Origin: Seminavis robusta
Taxonomy: Eukaryota; Bacillariophyta; Bacillariophyceae; Naviculales; Naviculaceae
Reading direction: 5' to 3'
DNA length: 64,000 bases
NCBI GenBank assembly: GCA_903772945.1
Contig: CAICTM010000211.1
Span: 27,344-91,343 of the forward strand
The notes beneath the pieces were generated by a model. The model was not told where the DNA came from, did no database searches, and saw only the letters and a list, made by a program, of their open reading frames with translations. Both the position numbers and the translations under genes were made by a program. Every line of letters starts with the position of its first letter. Position 1 is the first letter of the stretch. Below are positions 24,301 to 33,528 of the stretch, piece after piece.

Positions 24301-24798
24301 GTCGGATTCACAGCTTTGGTTCAGGACTACAGGCCAGTGAATAGGACAGCTGTGACCAGACCAGCAATGAACATGAAAGAGCTGCTATCATACAAGTATC
24401 TTTTGAGCTTGGAAGGGAATGATGTAGCATCGGGTCTCAAATGGAAGCTTTACTCAAACTCTGTGGTGTTCATGGCCACCCCCACATGTGCTTCGTGGGC
24501 AATGGAAGACCTACTAGTGCCGTACTATCACTATATACCATTGAAAGACGACTTTTCTGACCTGAAAGAGAAAATTCAGTGGGCACGGGAGAATGACGAT
24601 GCGTGCGCCCAAATCGCCCAGCAAGCAACAAAGTACATGCAAGATCTGTGGGCGAGTGACAAGGCTCAGATCGACACAAACCTAATTGTTGGAGAAATTG
24701 TATCACGATACCAGTTCTCGTATGGAGAAACCACACTGCAGCAATGCTTGGGAAACTCTGGGCTTCCTGGTGCGGCACTTGGCCAGCTCCCTCCATGA
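18324..24798 (+). CDS. Secretory Cys-rich repeat protein fused to GT32-like and GT90-like glycosyltransferases (frame-broken)
   Basis: Start at 18324, giving a strong hydrophobic signal (MGLVLALLLLLLWAAPP). Introns: 20965-21038, 21286-21362, 21407-21476, 24133-24214. Four ectodomain modules follow (about 18591, 19254, 20139, 20836 onward). Each has a YN..SF..CD..FR core, then TGxCRxCPVTDTG, an FDD-x-x-RRRR cluster and a CLCP segment. A Pro-Thr linker (about 21800-22130, 22500-22795) leads to a GT32-like domain (sugar-binding DXD region) with YRADIFRF...GGIYLDED (DED at 23244-23252). After the last intron come IWRGAST and YLLSLEGNDVASGLKWKLYS, as in GT90/CAP10-type enzymes. Likely Golgi or secretory (inference). 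About eight single-base losses break the frame between 21.2 and 22.4 kb. Restoring eight bases makes the total length divisible by three, about 2,059 residues. The glycosyltransferase part has no nearby in-frame ATG, which supports one gene. It could instead be a decaying gene. Confidence 0.7.
22500..22795 (+). repeat. Pro-Thr-rich degenerate tandem repeat (coding)
   Basis: Short repeats of the type CCAACxGATCCACC encode P-T-D-P-P-T and variants. They form an extended, probably O-glycosylated linker between the Cys-rich ectodomain and the glycosyltransferase domains. A related run lies at about 21800-22130, where the frame breaks cluster. Confidence 0.85.
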
Positions 24799-24964
24799 GT
24801 GATGTGCCTACTGGAATCTCTGAAAACATGGACTTCCGCGGTGCTTGGGAATAATCAAAATTTTGACTTATGGCTACTATCGGGAAAATGGCTGCTATCT
24901 ATGTACTTGTGAATCTAGCTTCTAGTAGATATAATGCCATCTATGGGGTCCTCCGAGTTCGAAC
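24799..24964. other. Convergent spacer
   Basis: 166 bp between two 3' ends. Nothing beyond presumed 3' UTR sequence is seen. Confidence 0.5.
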
Positions 24965-27900
24965 TCAAGGCGCTGCAACCACACTAGCTACGGTATCATC
25001 TGCTTTGCCTTGACTCCTGTCCACACGATCTGAGCTATCAGGCTTCCGCTCTGTTGACGCGGCCGTCCGAGTGCGGACGCTTCTATCTGAGCTATCAGGC
25101 TTCCGCTCTGTTGACGTGGACGTCCGAGTGCGGACGCTTCTATCTGAGCTATCAGACTTCCGATCTGTTGACGCAGCGGTCCGAGTGCGGACGCTTCTGG
25201 AAGGCGACGTCTTCCGACGGTGTCTTTCTTCGGTCCTGTCACCATCCGCAACACCAGCTGCTGACGGTCGCCGTCTTGGTGTTTTTGATCTTGAAGGGGA
25301 TGATTGGTTACCGTCGGCAGACCTCGCTGCGGTCGTCTCGTAAGCTCTTGCGCCGGATCTGCTATGAGACGAACGCTCGTGCTTTGCGCTGGTTCTGTCA
25401 CCTGATCTGCCATGAGATGAACGCTCGTGGGTCGACCTAGTACTGGTTCGCTCGTCTGCTGGCCTTGTTGCGGATTTTCCATGCCCGTCGGTAGTGGACC
25501 TCCCATGCCTGGAACGTTCTTCAGAAGATCTGGTGGATCTCTCATTCATCGGACGTTGTGAGGATGCACCCTTTGTGCGCACGGTCGACCGCCTCCGGCT
25601 CTTTTCCGGCGATCGTTGGGTTTCAGGACCCGTCTGCCCAGCAGCGGCCATTGTGGTTCGTCTCCTACGGGCTTTGCTTTGCTTTTCTGCACTCACCGCT
25701 TCACCTTCGCCATTGTTTCGAGACTTCTTCGTCCTTTGTGTCGTCTGTTCCTTGTCGTTCTTTGCATTCATTAATGCTGCAACTTCGCCAAGGAAGCTTG
25801 TTGGTTCTATGGCTGCTGCTTGTCCAGGTTTCTTATTCTTCCTAGACTTGCTCGCGCCGTCCTTCTTTGATTTGCGATCTCGAGCCATACTGGGATACAT
25901 CGAAGAGCCGAACTTGGCTCTTCTGGCTTTGGCCCACTTCTTGGCCTTTTCCTCCAGCATCTTTTCTTCGTCTTGCTCTCCGGTTGAAGTTTCCCTTGTC
26001 GCTTCGTCGCTCTCCAAGCAAGCATTAGCTGTCGTGCCTTCCACCTCAGTGGTAGTGACAGTGTCCGTGTCTCTTGCAGGTGAAATGGGAACCATGGAGT
26101 TCTTCTCTGCTCCAGAAAGCGCAATTGTGGTTTCTTGTTTCTCGTTCGTGGGCACGGCAACTTCCTCTGTCGAGTCGCGGCCCTCGACGATTACGGCTGC
26201 CGCTAATTCACCTGACAGAGTGTCGCCATCAGACGAAGGTGAGACCTGTCCCTGTTGATCGCCTGTGCCTCTGGCAGTGTCCGTTTTGATCACGTCTGCA
26301 ATGGTGTCTTGCTCGGTGTCTCTATGCAAAGGAGCCGAAGTGTCCGTCTTAGCCGTAATGCCAAAGGTATCTTGCTTTGTTTCTGCATTTAAATGAGCCG
26401 AAACATCCACAGAGACAGCCTCGTCCAATGGCTCATTGACACGATCCCCTTCCACACTGTCGCCATTATCAACAGGTGCCCCTTCATCCGCAAAGGAATC
26501 TGGACGGTAATCAGTAGCTGTTGTTGGCTGGATTTCCTTGCATTCTGCTTTTGCGACAAGGGAGCCAGCAGACAGTCCTTCCTGAGTTTGCACTCCTTCT
26601 TCGCCCACGGCTGCGTCTGCATCAACTGCAATTTCATTGCCAACATCAACAGCAGCTTCAACGTTTCCGGCATCAGCCAAACCCATTGGCGCGCCCTGGA
26701 CGTGAGCACGAGGAAGTGCCTCATTCAGGACCGCTGAATCAGGGTCGTTCTTCGTCTCGAGTGGGGTGGGATCGCAGTTTTCGTTCCCCGTTGATACTTC
26801 AGCCTGTCTTGGTTTGTCGGCGCCTTTCTTTTCCGCTGCTCTCACATCTTCGTCGCTCAAAGCAACCCATCTAGTTTCGTCACTGGTAGGAACATAGTTG
26901 CAGGGATCACGGACGGAATGGTCAGGCACACCAACTAAAGCTGCATCAACACTGGAGGAACCCGCCAAAGCCCCTGTTTCGCCGTGGTCATCTGTGGAAA
27001 TTGAGTTCTCTTGGTTGCTCTTCGTTGCCACAACAGCATTGTCTTGACTTGCATCGCCATCGGTGGGATCGCTCTTGTTTACGAGATCTGTTTCCACCAC
27101 TGACATTGGGACTGCTGACATCTGCACGGAGTTCACATTTTCGATCCCCGAGTTCACTCCCTGACCAACCGAACCTGCTCTATCTGAAATGGATGTTGGG
27201 TCCGGGCCGTCCAATTGAGCCGTTGTGTTTGCCATTTCCCCCTCTTCCGAATCATCTTTTGTCGAGCTATCGTCTTCATTGAGGCCCGCTTTCGTATCTA
27301 GCGTGGATTGTGACAATATGGATTCGCTGTTGTTGACAGAGATGGCAACTGGCGCTTCCGCCTTTTCTTCATCGCCTCTTTCGACTGTCGTGCCCAAGAC
27401 CTTAACCTCGACATCACCATTCAATGTTCTTGGTGTCGTCACTTCGTCTACGTCATCCCCTCCATCGGGCCCGTTTGACTCAAGGACACCAGAGCCCATG
27501 ACGATGTCGTCAGTTTTGTGCAATATTGGCTGTTCCCATCCCTCCCCTTCCTTCCTAACTACGGCTGATGACTGGCACTCGGTCAACGCCACGCTAAGCT
27601 CTATGTCTAGCCCAGAAGCAGTAGTGGCGTCCACAGATTCCAACGTTGGAGCCTGTTTGCCAGCGGTCCCCTCAAAATCTTCCTTTTCCTCTCCGGTTGT
27701 GTCGTTCTCCTCTTCCTTTACACTGAAGAGAAGCACTGGCTCCGAGCTATTGTCCATGAGACTAACGACTTGCTTCTCAGCTTGGACTCGTTCAGAGCTC
27801 TGTTGGCTGTCGAGATCAAGAACAACCAAGTCACCTGAACCGCTTTCGTTGCCATTGTCACCGTCGTTGTCGTCATCTGTGTATAGCGAATCCATGGAAT

Positions 27901-30604
27901 CGTCCAACGCATCCGTTGCAGCCTTATCAATGCTATCCTGAACGTGACGATCCGAATTGCTCCCCGGCTTGTTGGCTGTTGGTATGGTATCCACCGTGGC
28001 AAACGATGCATTGAGATCTAGCGTGAGCTCCTCCACCGAGGGGGCGGACGACGAGAGACGCTTCCTTGCGTAGGAGGGGTTCTCCAATGCTCCATTGATG
28101 CCGTATTTGTATTGGTTCCCGTACAAATGGACGTGGTTGTGGTGGCTGTTGCTACTGATGTCCAAATCGTCATTCCCGGAAGTGTCCTTGTCATCGTCCT
28201 CCATGTCGCTCATATCATCGAGGAGCAGCCAATTGCTGGCTCTTCGTTCACTCGCTGCTGGAGAGTCCAAGGTTTGCACAATATGTGTTTTCGCACCTGT
28301 CTTTTCCTCGACCGGTTTAGATGATGTGGTATTCTCGTGATATTCACCTTCATGTACAACCGCCCAATCATCTTTACCTGTAGAGTCATCCGCCGGCGGG
28401 ATATTGTCATTTTCGGTCTGCGCAGGTACATCAGCATTGGCCGGCAGCTCGCCGTTTGATTTCGGTTCCGCGGTGACCTGCTCTGACGATACCTCTTGTT
28501 CCGTCGAACTCGCTTCGGCATGATCAGATCCCGGCGTTTCCGTCATCGCAGATTGCGTATTTTTTACCTCCGAATCGTCCAGTTTCTCCGCGTTTGCCTG
28601 CTCGACAATTTTTTCTCCTTCCCCAGTTGTTTTCTGTACCTCAGCCAATCCCTCCCCGTTCATTTCCGTATTAGCGTGGTTCGCTTCTACAGCGCCCCCC
28701 TCGCCGTCCTTGTCTCTCTCCAGATAGACATCTTCCTCATCGCTGCTGTTGTCGTTTGCTGCCTTGGGAGACTCGGAAGGTATCAAAAGATCAATTTCTG
28801 GAGTTGTCCCGTCATTAGTGTTGCTTGATATCATGTCCACGAACGCCCTGGATTTCGTAGGTGTGGACAAAAAGGGCGATTCACTGGATCGTCTTTTTTG
28901 ATTATCGAGTCGAGTCCGTGCCGTGGCCATGGGATTGTACAAGAATGAGGAGCTATCATGGACTAACCCTAACGACGACGAGTTCATTTGCGCCGTGAGT
29001 TTGTCTTTTTTATTGCTCTTTTTTGTCTTTTTGTTGTTTTCTTCCTGTTCTGCCTTGTTGTTGCTGCTGCGTTGTTTGGACGTGGCGAGCATGGCCTTGT
29101 ATTTGGATTTCTTGTCGACGGGTTTGGGTGCCTTGGGTTTCCAGCCGGGATACCAAGTTTCCTCTTCGTCGTCATCATCACTGCTGTACGCATTGTTTTG
29201 TTTGTTTCGTCTTCTGGTTCGAGGCGCGACGTAATCATTGTCTTGAGCAAATAAAAGACTGGCTTTGGCCTTGATGGACGGAACTGGATTTGTGGCAGGG
29301 GCAGTATTAGTAGTGAGTTCAATGGTGGCGGACGATGCATGCATTGCACTCCCGTCTGCCGTTTCCGGATTGGACGTATTTGTGTTGGTATTTGCGTTGG
29401 TGCTGACGTCGGTTTTGGTAGGAGGGCTCCCAATGGTCATTCGTCTATTGGCTCGCCTCAATGGTTTGTGAGTTTGTTCCTTGAGTTTGGCTTTTGTGAT
29501 TGTTTTGGGCATTCCGACGGTGACTGCCGCTGCAGACGATTTTTTTTGGCGTGCCGTATTTCTTCGTTGTTTTGGTGCTGTAGCTTCGTTGTTTGGTTGG
29601 CTATTGTTGCTATGACTACTGCTGCTGAGTGATGCAGAAGCGGCCGCAACGACTTGAAAGCTGCTCCGCCGTTGGGCAGCGTTGGGTGTGGTGGTGGTGG
29701 GCGTGGATGATTGCGACTGGTTGGGCCTGGGTCTTGGAATGCGCCGCCTGGAACTGGCGGTGGAAACGACCGAACCGTCATCTCTCGAGTCGGTTGTTAC
29801 AACGCTGGAACCTAGTCTGGAGAGACTGGAATGCAGCCTGGCCCTTTGTCTCTTTTGCTGCTGCTTGAATCTGGCCGGGCTCTTGGGTACGCTTGCGGAT
29901 AGCTTTGGTCTGGACTTTCGGGGAGTTGACGGGGCAGCGGAAGGGTCCGTGGCAGCTCTTCTGTACGAAGGCCTTCTGGTGGCTGCAGCAGCAGCAGCAG
30001 TGGATGATGACGACGTGCGTGTGGGTCTGGTTCTACCGGTACGTGCAACCTTTGCAGTAGCTTGCGTGCTTGTACTTGAACCTGGGTTGGGCATGTCCTG
30101 TATGGTTTGCTTGCGTCTCTGTATTTCCTGGTCTTGGTGTATTTGCTGTTGCACCGACTCTTTGATTCCCTTGAGTGTCATGCCCGTGTCATTCTGGTTG
30201 ATGTTGCTCAAGCTTCCTGAACCTCCATAGTTATCTAGGGAGTGCACAGACATGTCCAAGCTATTGGTCAAGTCCACATCCAGGTTCATATTCATGTTCA
30301 AGTTCATGTTGCCCATGCTAGAATGCAGTCTCTTGCTGGAACCAATTTTGGAAGAACCCACACTTCTCAGAGAAGCATTCATGCTGCTGGTACCGGTAGC
30401 TCTCCTGCTCTTGGGTCTACCAGAAGTACTCGTGTTTGGACTCGTGACTGAGCTGGAAGCAGTGGCAGCATGGCTGTTGGTAGCAATAGGGGAGGTGTCG
30501 GTGCGTCTTCTGGCGCTTCTAGCACTTCTGCTGACACTGACAGTGCTTGTATTATGCTTTTGCCGCTTTTCTTCCAAGCGCTGCAAAAACACAGATTCCA
30601 CCAT
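24965..30604 (-). CDS. Large low-complexity, highly charged protein of unknown function
   Basis: A single open frame of 1,879 codons with ATG at 30604-30602. I recognise no family. The N-terminal third is Ser/Arg/Lys-rich and basic, with poly-Ser and poly-Ala runs. The middle, roughly residues 600-1550, is strongly acidic (Asp/Glu, Thr, Val). The C-terminal 300 residues are again basic, with segments such as KKWAKARRAKFGSSMYPSM, and become Ser/Arg/Thr-rich. The last part contains three 19-residue tandem repeats. There is no signal peptide, membrane segment or zinc motif. The basic-acidic-basic charge pattern resembles intrinsically disordered nuclear, cytoskeletal or biomineral-associated proteins, but none of these is shown. 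It is transcribed divergently from the BTB gene. Confidence 0.75.
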   Translation of the reverse strand: MVESVFLQRLEEKRQKHNTSTVSVSRSARSARRRTDTSPIATNSHAATASSSVTSPNTSTSGRPKSRRATGTSSMNASLRSVGSSKIGSSKRLHSSMGNMNLNMNMNLDVDLTNSLDMSVHSLDNYGGSGSLSNINQNDTGMTLKGIKESVQQQIHQDQEIQRRKQTIQDMPNPGSSTSTQATAKVARTGRTRPTRTSSSSTAAAAAATRRPSYRRAATDPSAAPSTPRKSRPKLSASVPKSPARFKQQQKRQRARLHSSLSRLGSSVVTTDSRDDGSVVSTASSRRRIPRPRPNQSQSSTPTTTTPNAAQRRSSFQVVAAASASLSSSSHSNNSQPNNEATAPKQRRNTARQKKSSAAAVTVGMPKTITKAKLKEQTHKPLRRANRRMTIGSPPTKTDVSTNANTNTNTSNPETADGSAMHASSATIELTTNTAPATNPVPSIKAKASLLFAQDNDYVAPRTRRRNKQNNAYSSDDDDEEETWYPGWKPKAPKPVDKKSKYKAMLATSKQRSSNNKAEQEENNKKTKKSNKKDKLTAQMNSSSLGLVHDSSSFLYNPMATARTRLDNQKRRSSESPFLSTPTKSRAFVDMISSNTNDGTTPEIDLLIPSESPKAANDNSSDEEDVYLERDKDGEGGAVEANHANTEMNGEGLAEVQKTTGEGEKIVEQANAEKLDDSEVKNTQSAMTETPGSDHAEASSTEQEVSSEQVTAEPKSNGELPANADVPAQTENDNIPPADDSTGKDDWAVVHEGEYHENTTSSKPVEEKTGAKTHIVQTLDSPAASERRASNWLLLDDMSDMEDDDKDTSGNDDLDISSNSHHNHVHLYGNQYKYGINGALENPSYARKRLSSSAPSVEELTLDLNASFATVDTIPTANKPGSNSDRHVQDSIDKAATDALDDSMDSLYTDDDNDGDNGNESGSGDLVVLDLDSQQSSERVQAEKQVVSLMDNSSEPVLLFSVKEEENDTTGEEKEDFEGTAGKQAPTLESVDATTASGLDIELSVALTECQSSAVVRKEGEGWEQPILHKTDDIVMGSGVLESNGPDGGDDVDEVTTPRTLNGDVEVKVLGTTVERGDEEKAEAPVAISVNNSESILSQSTLDTKAGLNEDDSSTKDDSEEGEMANTTAQLDGPDPTSISDRAGSVGQGVNSGIENVNSVQMSAVPMSVVETDLVNKSDPTDGDASQDNAVVATKSNQENSISTDDHGETGALAGSSSVDAALVGVPDHSVRDPCNYVPTSDETRWVALSDEDVRAAEKKGADKPRQAEVSTGNENCDPTPLETKNDPDSAVLNEALPRAHVQGAPMGLADAGNVEAAVDVGNEIAVDADAAVGEEGVQTQEGLSAGSLVAKAECKEIQPTTATDYRPDSFADEGAPVDNGDSVEGDRVNEPLDEAVSVDVSAHLNAETKQDTFGITAKTDTSAPLHRDTEQDTIADVIKTDTARGTGDQQGQVSPSSDGDTLSGELAAAVIVEGRDSTEEVAVPTNEKQETTIALSGAEKNSMVPISPARDTDTVTTTEVEGTTANACLESDEATRETSTGEQDEEKMLEEKAKKWAKARRAKFGSSMYPSMARDRKSKKDGASKSRKNKKPGQAAAIEPTSFLGEVAALMNAKNDKEQTTQRTKKSRNNGEGEAVSAEKQSKARRRRTTMAAAGQTGPETQRSPEKSRRRSTVRTKGASSQRPMNERSTRSSEERSRHGRSTTDGHGKSATRPADERTSTRSTHERSSHGRSGDRTSAKHERSSHSRSGARAYETTAARSADGNQSSPSRSKTPRRRPSAAGVADGDRTEERHRRKTSPSRSVRTRTAASTDRKSDSSDRSVRTRTSTSTERKPDSSDRSVRTRTAASTERKPDSSDRVDRSQGKADDTVASVVAAP
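25029..25199 (-). repeat. Three 57-bp tandem repeats in the charged-protein gene
   Basis: Units begin at 25029, 25086 and 25143 with TCTGAGCTATCAG on the plus strand. On the minus strand they encode a 19-residue unit of the form SVRTRT-ST-ERKPDSSDR. The high nucleotide identity between units suggests recent tandem duplication. Confidence 0.85.
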
Positions 30605-31268
30605 GGTCGACTTTTATTTTTCAAAGAAGTGCGAAAAGCCGTTGGTTGGAGAAACTCAGTCGTGCAAGAACCGAATTGACGATTGATCTTTCTTCTGGTT
30701 GTGTTTGTTTCTTTGCTGTTTCTTCTACTTGTAGTAGCTAGTAAAAGCGACAATGGCTAGCTAGCCACCAGTTATGCAATTGGAAAGTATATCATACCAA
30801 TTGCAAAGGTTCCCTTGTCTTTGTTGCCTCGTGTTGTCACAAGTCAAGTGGTATTGGTGGGGTCAGGGGTCGCGCAACAGCGGGTCTGAAAAGCGTTATG
30901 GAAAAGAGAATGTCGCTGGTGACCACGACGTGGAAAGTGGAGATCCACGCTTCGGAGTCGGCGAAAAGGACCTTCTTATAAATGAGGGCTTTGTGGCGAA
31001 ATGTGACACGTACTTAGTAAAGAGTGCCGCCCGGATTGTTAACGTCGTTTGTCGCCAATCATCCCACCTCTCTAAGTGGGTGGCGTCATCGCATGCCGCG
31101 CACGATATCTTTTGGGTCGACCAAGTCGACTTTGTTGGAAGCAATCGCCGTTGCTTTTGTTGCGAACGCAGCCACAAACACAGCGTTCGAAGAATCGAAT
31201 CTCACATCAATAAAATAACGAGCAGCAGAACAGAACCAACAAACGATCAAGTAGTAAGTAATTACACC
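30605..31268. promoter_or_regulatory. Divergent promoter region
   Basis: 664 bp between the divergent starts at 30604 (minus) and 31269 (plus). The BTB frame stays open upstream to an ATG at 30774, but that extension looks like unrelated composition and is treated as 5' UTR. Shared regulation is possible but not shown. No specific factor site is recognised. Confidence 0.4.
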
Positions 31269-32732
31269 ATGAGCAGCAGCAACAACAATCCTGCGAGTGA
31301 CGATGTGGGCAGCAAAGTCCTGAGTGTGGAGTCCACAGTTCCAGAGGGCGCTGTGAATCAACTAGCTGCGTTGACGGCGGGGAACAAGCGTCCCGCGACT
31401 GGTGCTGGAGGCGGCAAGACAAAGTTTGCTCGAGTCTCGGATTACGAGTTGTTGCCCGAAGACGAACAAGGTCAATTGAAATGGCGTGCGGATCCAAAAG
31501 TTACCTTTAGCGATTGGACCATTCAAGTTGTGTCGGAAGGAGAAGCTCCTGCAATCGACACTAAGGTTAGTGCTATCAGTGCTAGTCCCGCACCGGCTCC
31601 CGATGTTGCTGCCAGTACCACGGCGACTCCTGCACCCGTCACCAAGGGCAGCATGATTTCCCCTTCGCCTCATCCAACCAAAAAGGCAGAGGCGAAATCG
31701 TCAGACGATCTCAAGACTCCCGCTGCCAAGGCTGTCGTTGAGATCAAGACTCGTACCGATACCTACAACGTGCATCGCTACTTTCTCGGTTTTGGAAGTC
31801 GTCGATCCGAGTACTTTGGCCGGATCTTTCAAGAAGCCAAATCGGGAACCAAAAGCAAACTCGAACTGGAACCTCTTGCGGCAAAGGCATTCCCCGATGT
31901 TTTGGATTTCCTTTATGATCCTCGCTCGCCCCTCCAGATTGAAACCGAAACGGCCGTCGCATTGCATCATCTCGGAATCAAGTTGGAAATGACGCATCTT
32001 CAGCATTACGCCAAAGAATTCTGTCAATCGGATCTTAGTTTGAGCAATATCGAAACATACTATGCTCAAGCCAAACTATTCGATGATTCCGCCGTCATGG
32101 ATCTCGTGGTGCAGTTTGTCGGAAAGAACGTTACCGAGATTTCTGCCACGTCCAACTTTGTCCGGCGTCAGACCAACGCCGCACTCTGGAAACAGGCACT
32201 CGAACATGTGTTGGTGGCATCCTCCAATTTTGCCACGGATTTGCACTTGTCCAAGTTGATTTCCGAATTTGGTGCGGCCAACAAGGATACATTGACGGCA
32301 GCCATGTTTGTCGATCTCACGGACGAATCCAAGATTCGAAAGGTCGACCCCGATGCGGCATTGGCATTGTGTCAACTCGATGATGACTTGCATGCCCGCA
32401 GTGCTGCTGGTAGTGACAGTAGCAAGGAACTCTCGTCGCTTCAACAACGCTGCGCTACGGCATTGGCGAAAACATGGAAAGAATTGGATGCTTCCGATGC
32501 CATGGTTCAGGGTCGATCTGCCAGCTTTTTGGTCCATTTGCTCGGCAAGTGTCTCCAAGAAGCCAAGACGGAGAACGAGAAATTGGTGGGACCCGGTACC
32601 CGCAGTACGACTCCCCGAGGCGGTGGCGGTCGTCCTCGCAAGACGGCAGCCGATCGCGTGGATTCTTCGACCACCACCACGGCGAGTGGTCGCTCTACCA
32701 GTCGATCGAGGGCCGCTCGTGGTTCTCATTAA
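31269..32732 (+). CDS. BTB/POZ-domain protein with AT-hook-like C-terminus
   Basis: A single-exon gene of 487 residues. The start was chosen at ACACCATGAGC. Residues 1-155 are low-complexity (Ser/Ala/Pro). A BTB/POZ fold follows at about 158-270: VEIKTRTDTYNVHRYFLGFG, then SEYFGRIF, then a leucine/alanine-rich stretch with FPDVLDFLYD, the usual BTB order of a strand, VHR-x-x-L and a YxD helix. The helical region after it resembles the BACK/C-terminal extension of such proteins. The C-terminus is basic and Ser/Arg-rich with GGGRPRKTA, close to an AT-hook core. Family knowledge: BTB proteins dimerise and often act as CUL3 substrate adaptors or chromatin factors. Which applies here is not determined. 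It may pair functionally with the nearby RBR ligase, but adjacency alone is weak evidence. Confidence 0.82.
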   Translation: MSSSNNNPASDDVGSKVLSVESTVPEGAVNQLAALTAGNKRPATGAGGGKTKFARVSDYELLPEDEQGQLKWRADPKVTFSDWTIQVVSEGEAPAIDTKVSAISASPAPAPDVAASTTATPAPVTKGSMISPSPHPTKKAEAKSSDDLKTPAAKAVVEIKTRTDTYNVHRYFLGFGSRRSEYFGRIFQEAKSGTKSKLELEPLAAKAFPDVLDFLYDPRSPLQIETETAVALHHLGIKLEMTHLQHYAKEFCQSDLSLSNIETYYAQAKLFDDSAVMDLVVQFVGKNVTEISATSNFVRRQTNAALWKQALEHVLVASSNFATDLHLSKLISEFGAANKDTLTAAMFVDLTDESKIRKVDPDAALALCQLDDDLHARSAAGSDSSKELSSLQQRCATALAKTWKELDASDAMVQGRSASFLVHLLGKCLQEAKTENEKLVGPGTRSTTPRGGGGRPRKTAADRVDSSTTTTASGRSTSRSRAARGSH

Positions 32733-33528
32733 TTATTATGAGAGTAATTACTGCAAGGCAAGAGTGCTGCTGCGTGGTGGCGACTGTTGTTTGCTTGACA
32801 AAACGGGCTGGATTTTTGGGTTTGGAACAACGACGCAACAAAAACTGGCTGTGTATGGCTTGCATGGTACGGGTGCCTGTGATGCAGACAGGCTGTTTGG
32901 TTGCTTCTCTTTTTTGCTCTTGGCAGACGGAAAATGCATCCTCTTTGGACTGGAACGAACGACTTGGGATTACTACAATACATGTATTATCGTTGTGTGC
33001 TGTGACTTTATTTATTCAATCAATCTATGGCTGTCTGGCTGGCTGTCATTTCCCCCTTTGTGCATGCATTGCACTCTACTAACTAAATTGACAACACCAA
33101 GAAACCAAGATACATGTGATTTAAAAACACTATAAAAGAGATAGCTGGTACCGTACTACCGGTACTGGTACTGTATTAGCTCGAGAAGGAGACCATGGGA
33201 AGGATGCCCATCACGTCTGTCTTCGCTAGCGGTACCGGTACCGGTATGGTTGTAGACTGGAGCAAGCGTGCTACGGTACTAGCTAGCTAGTATCTATTCA
33301 AAGGTACTGTACATGGCATCATCTGGTTACATTAATTTTTTGCTTGTATCGTGGATTTTTTCCACGTTTGGAGAATCGTGGATCCCATTCTGTTCATTCG
33401 TTACTAAAAGTCAGTCAGGCTTTTTTTCTGAAAGACGATCTTTTGGCGCTTCACAACTAACTTTCGCCGTGTAAAATAAAATAATTACTATTTTAATTAA
33501 TAAAATACATCCACAAGTCAAGTCAAAC
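32733..33528. other. Intergenic spacer with palindromic words
   Basis: No gene is supported. TACCGGTA occurs at 33157, 33233 and 33239 (the last two overlap) and a TAGCTAGCTAG run at about 33280. TATAAAAG lies at 33131-33138, about 390 bp before the next start, and could be a TATA element, but the distance is long. Confidence 0.45.

Noticed and set aside
30774-31268. In-frame N-terminal extension of the BTB protein
   Set aside because: Cys/Trp-rich sequence without similarity, a better start context at 31269 and a typical low-complexity BTB leader from there.
32308-33135. 275-codon open frame overlapping the end of the BTB gene
   Set aside because: Most of it is the BTB gene read in another frame; the remainder has no protein-like features.
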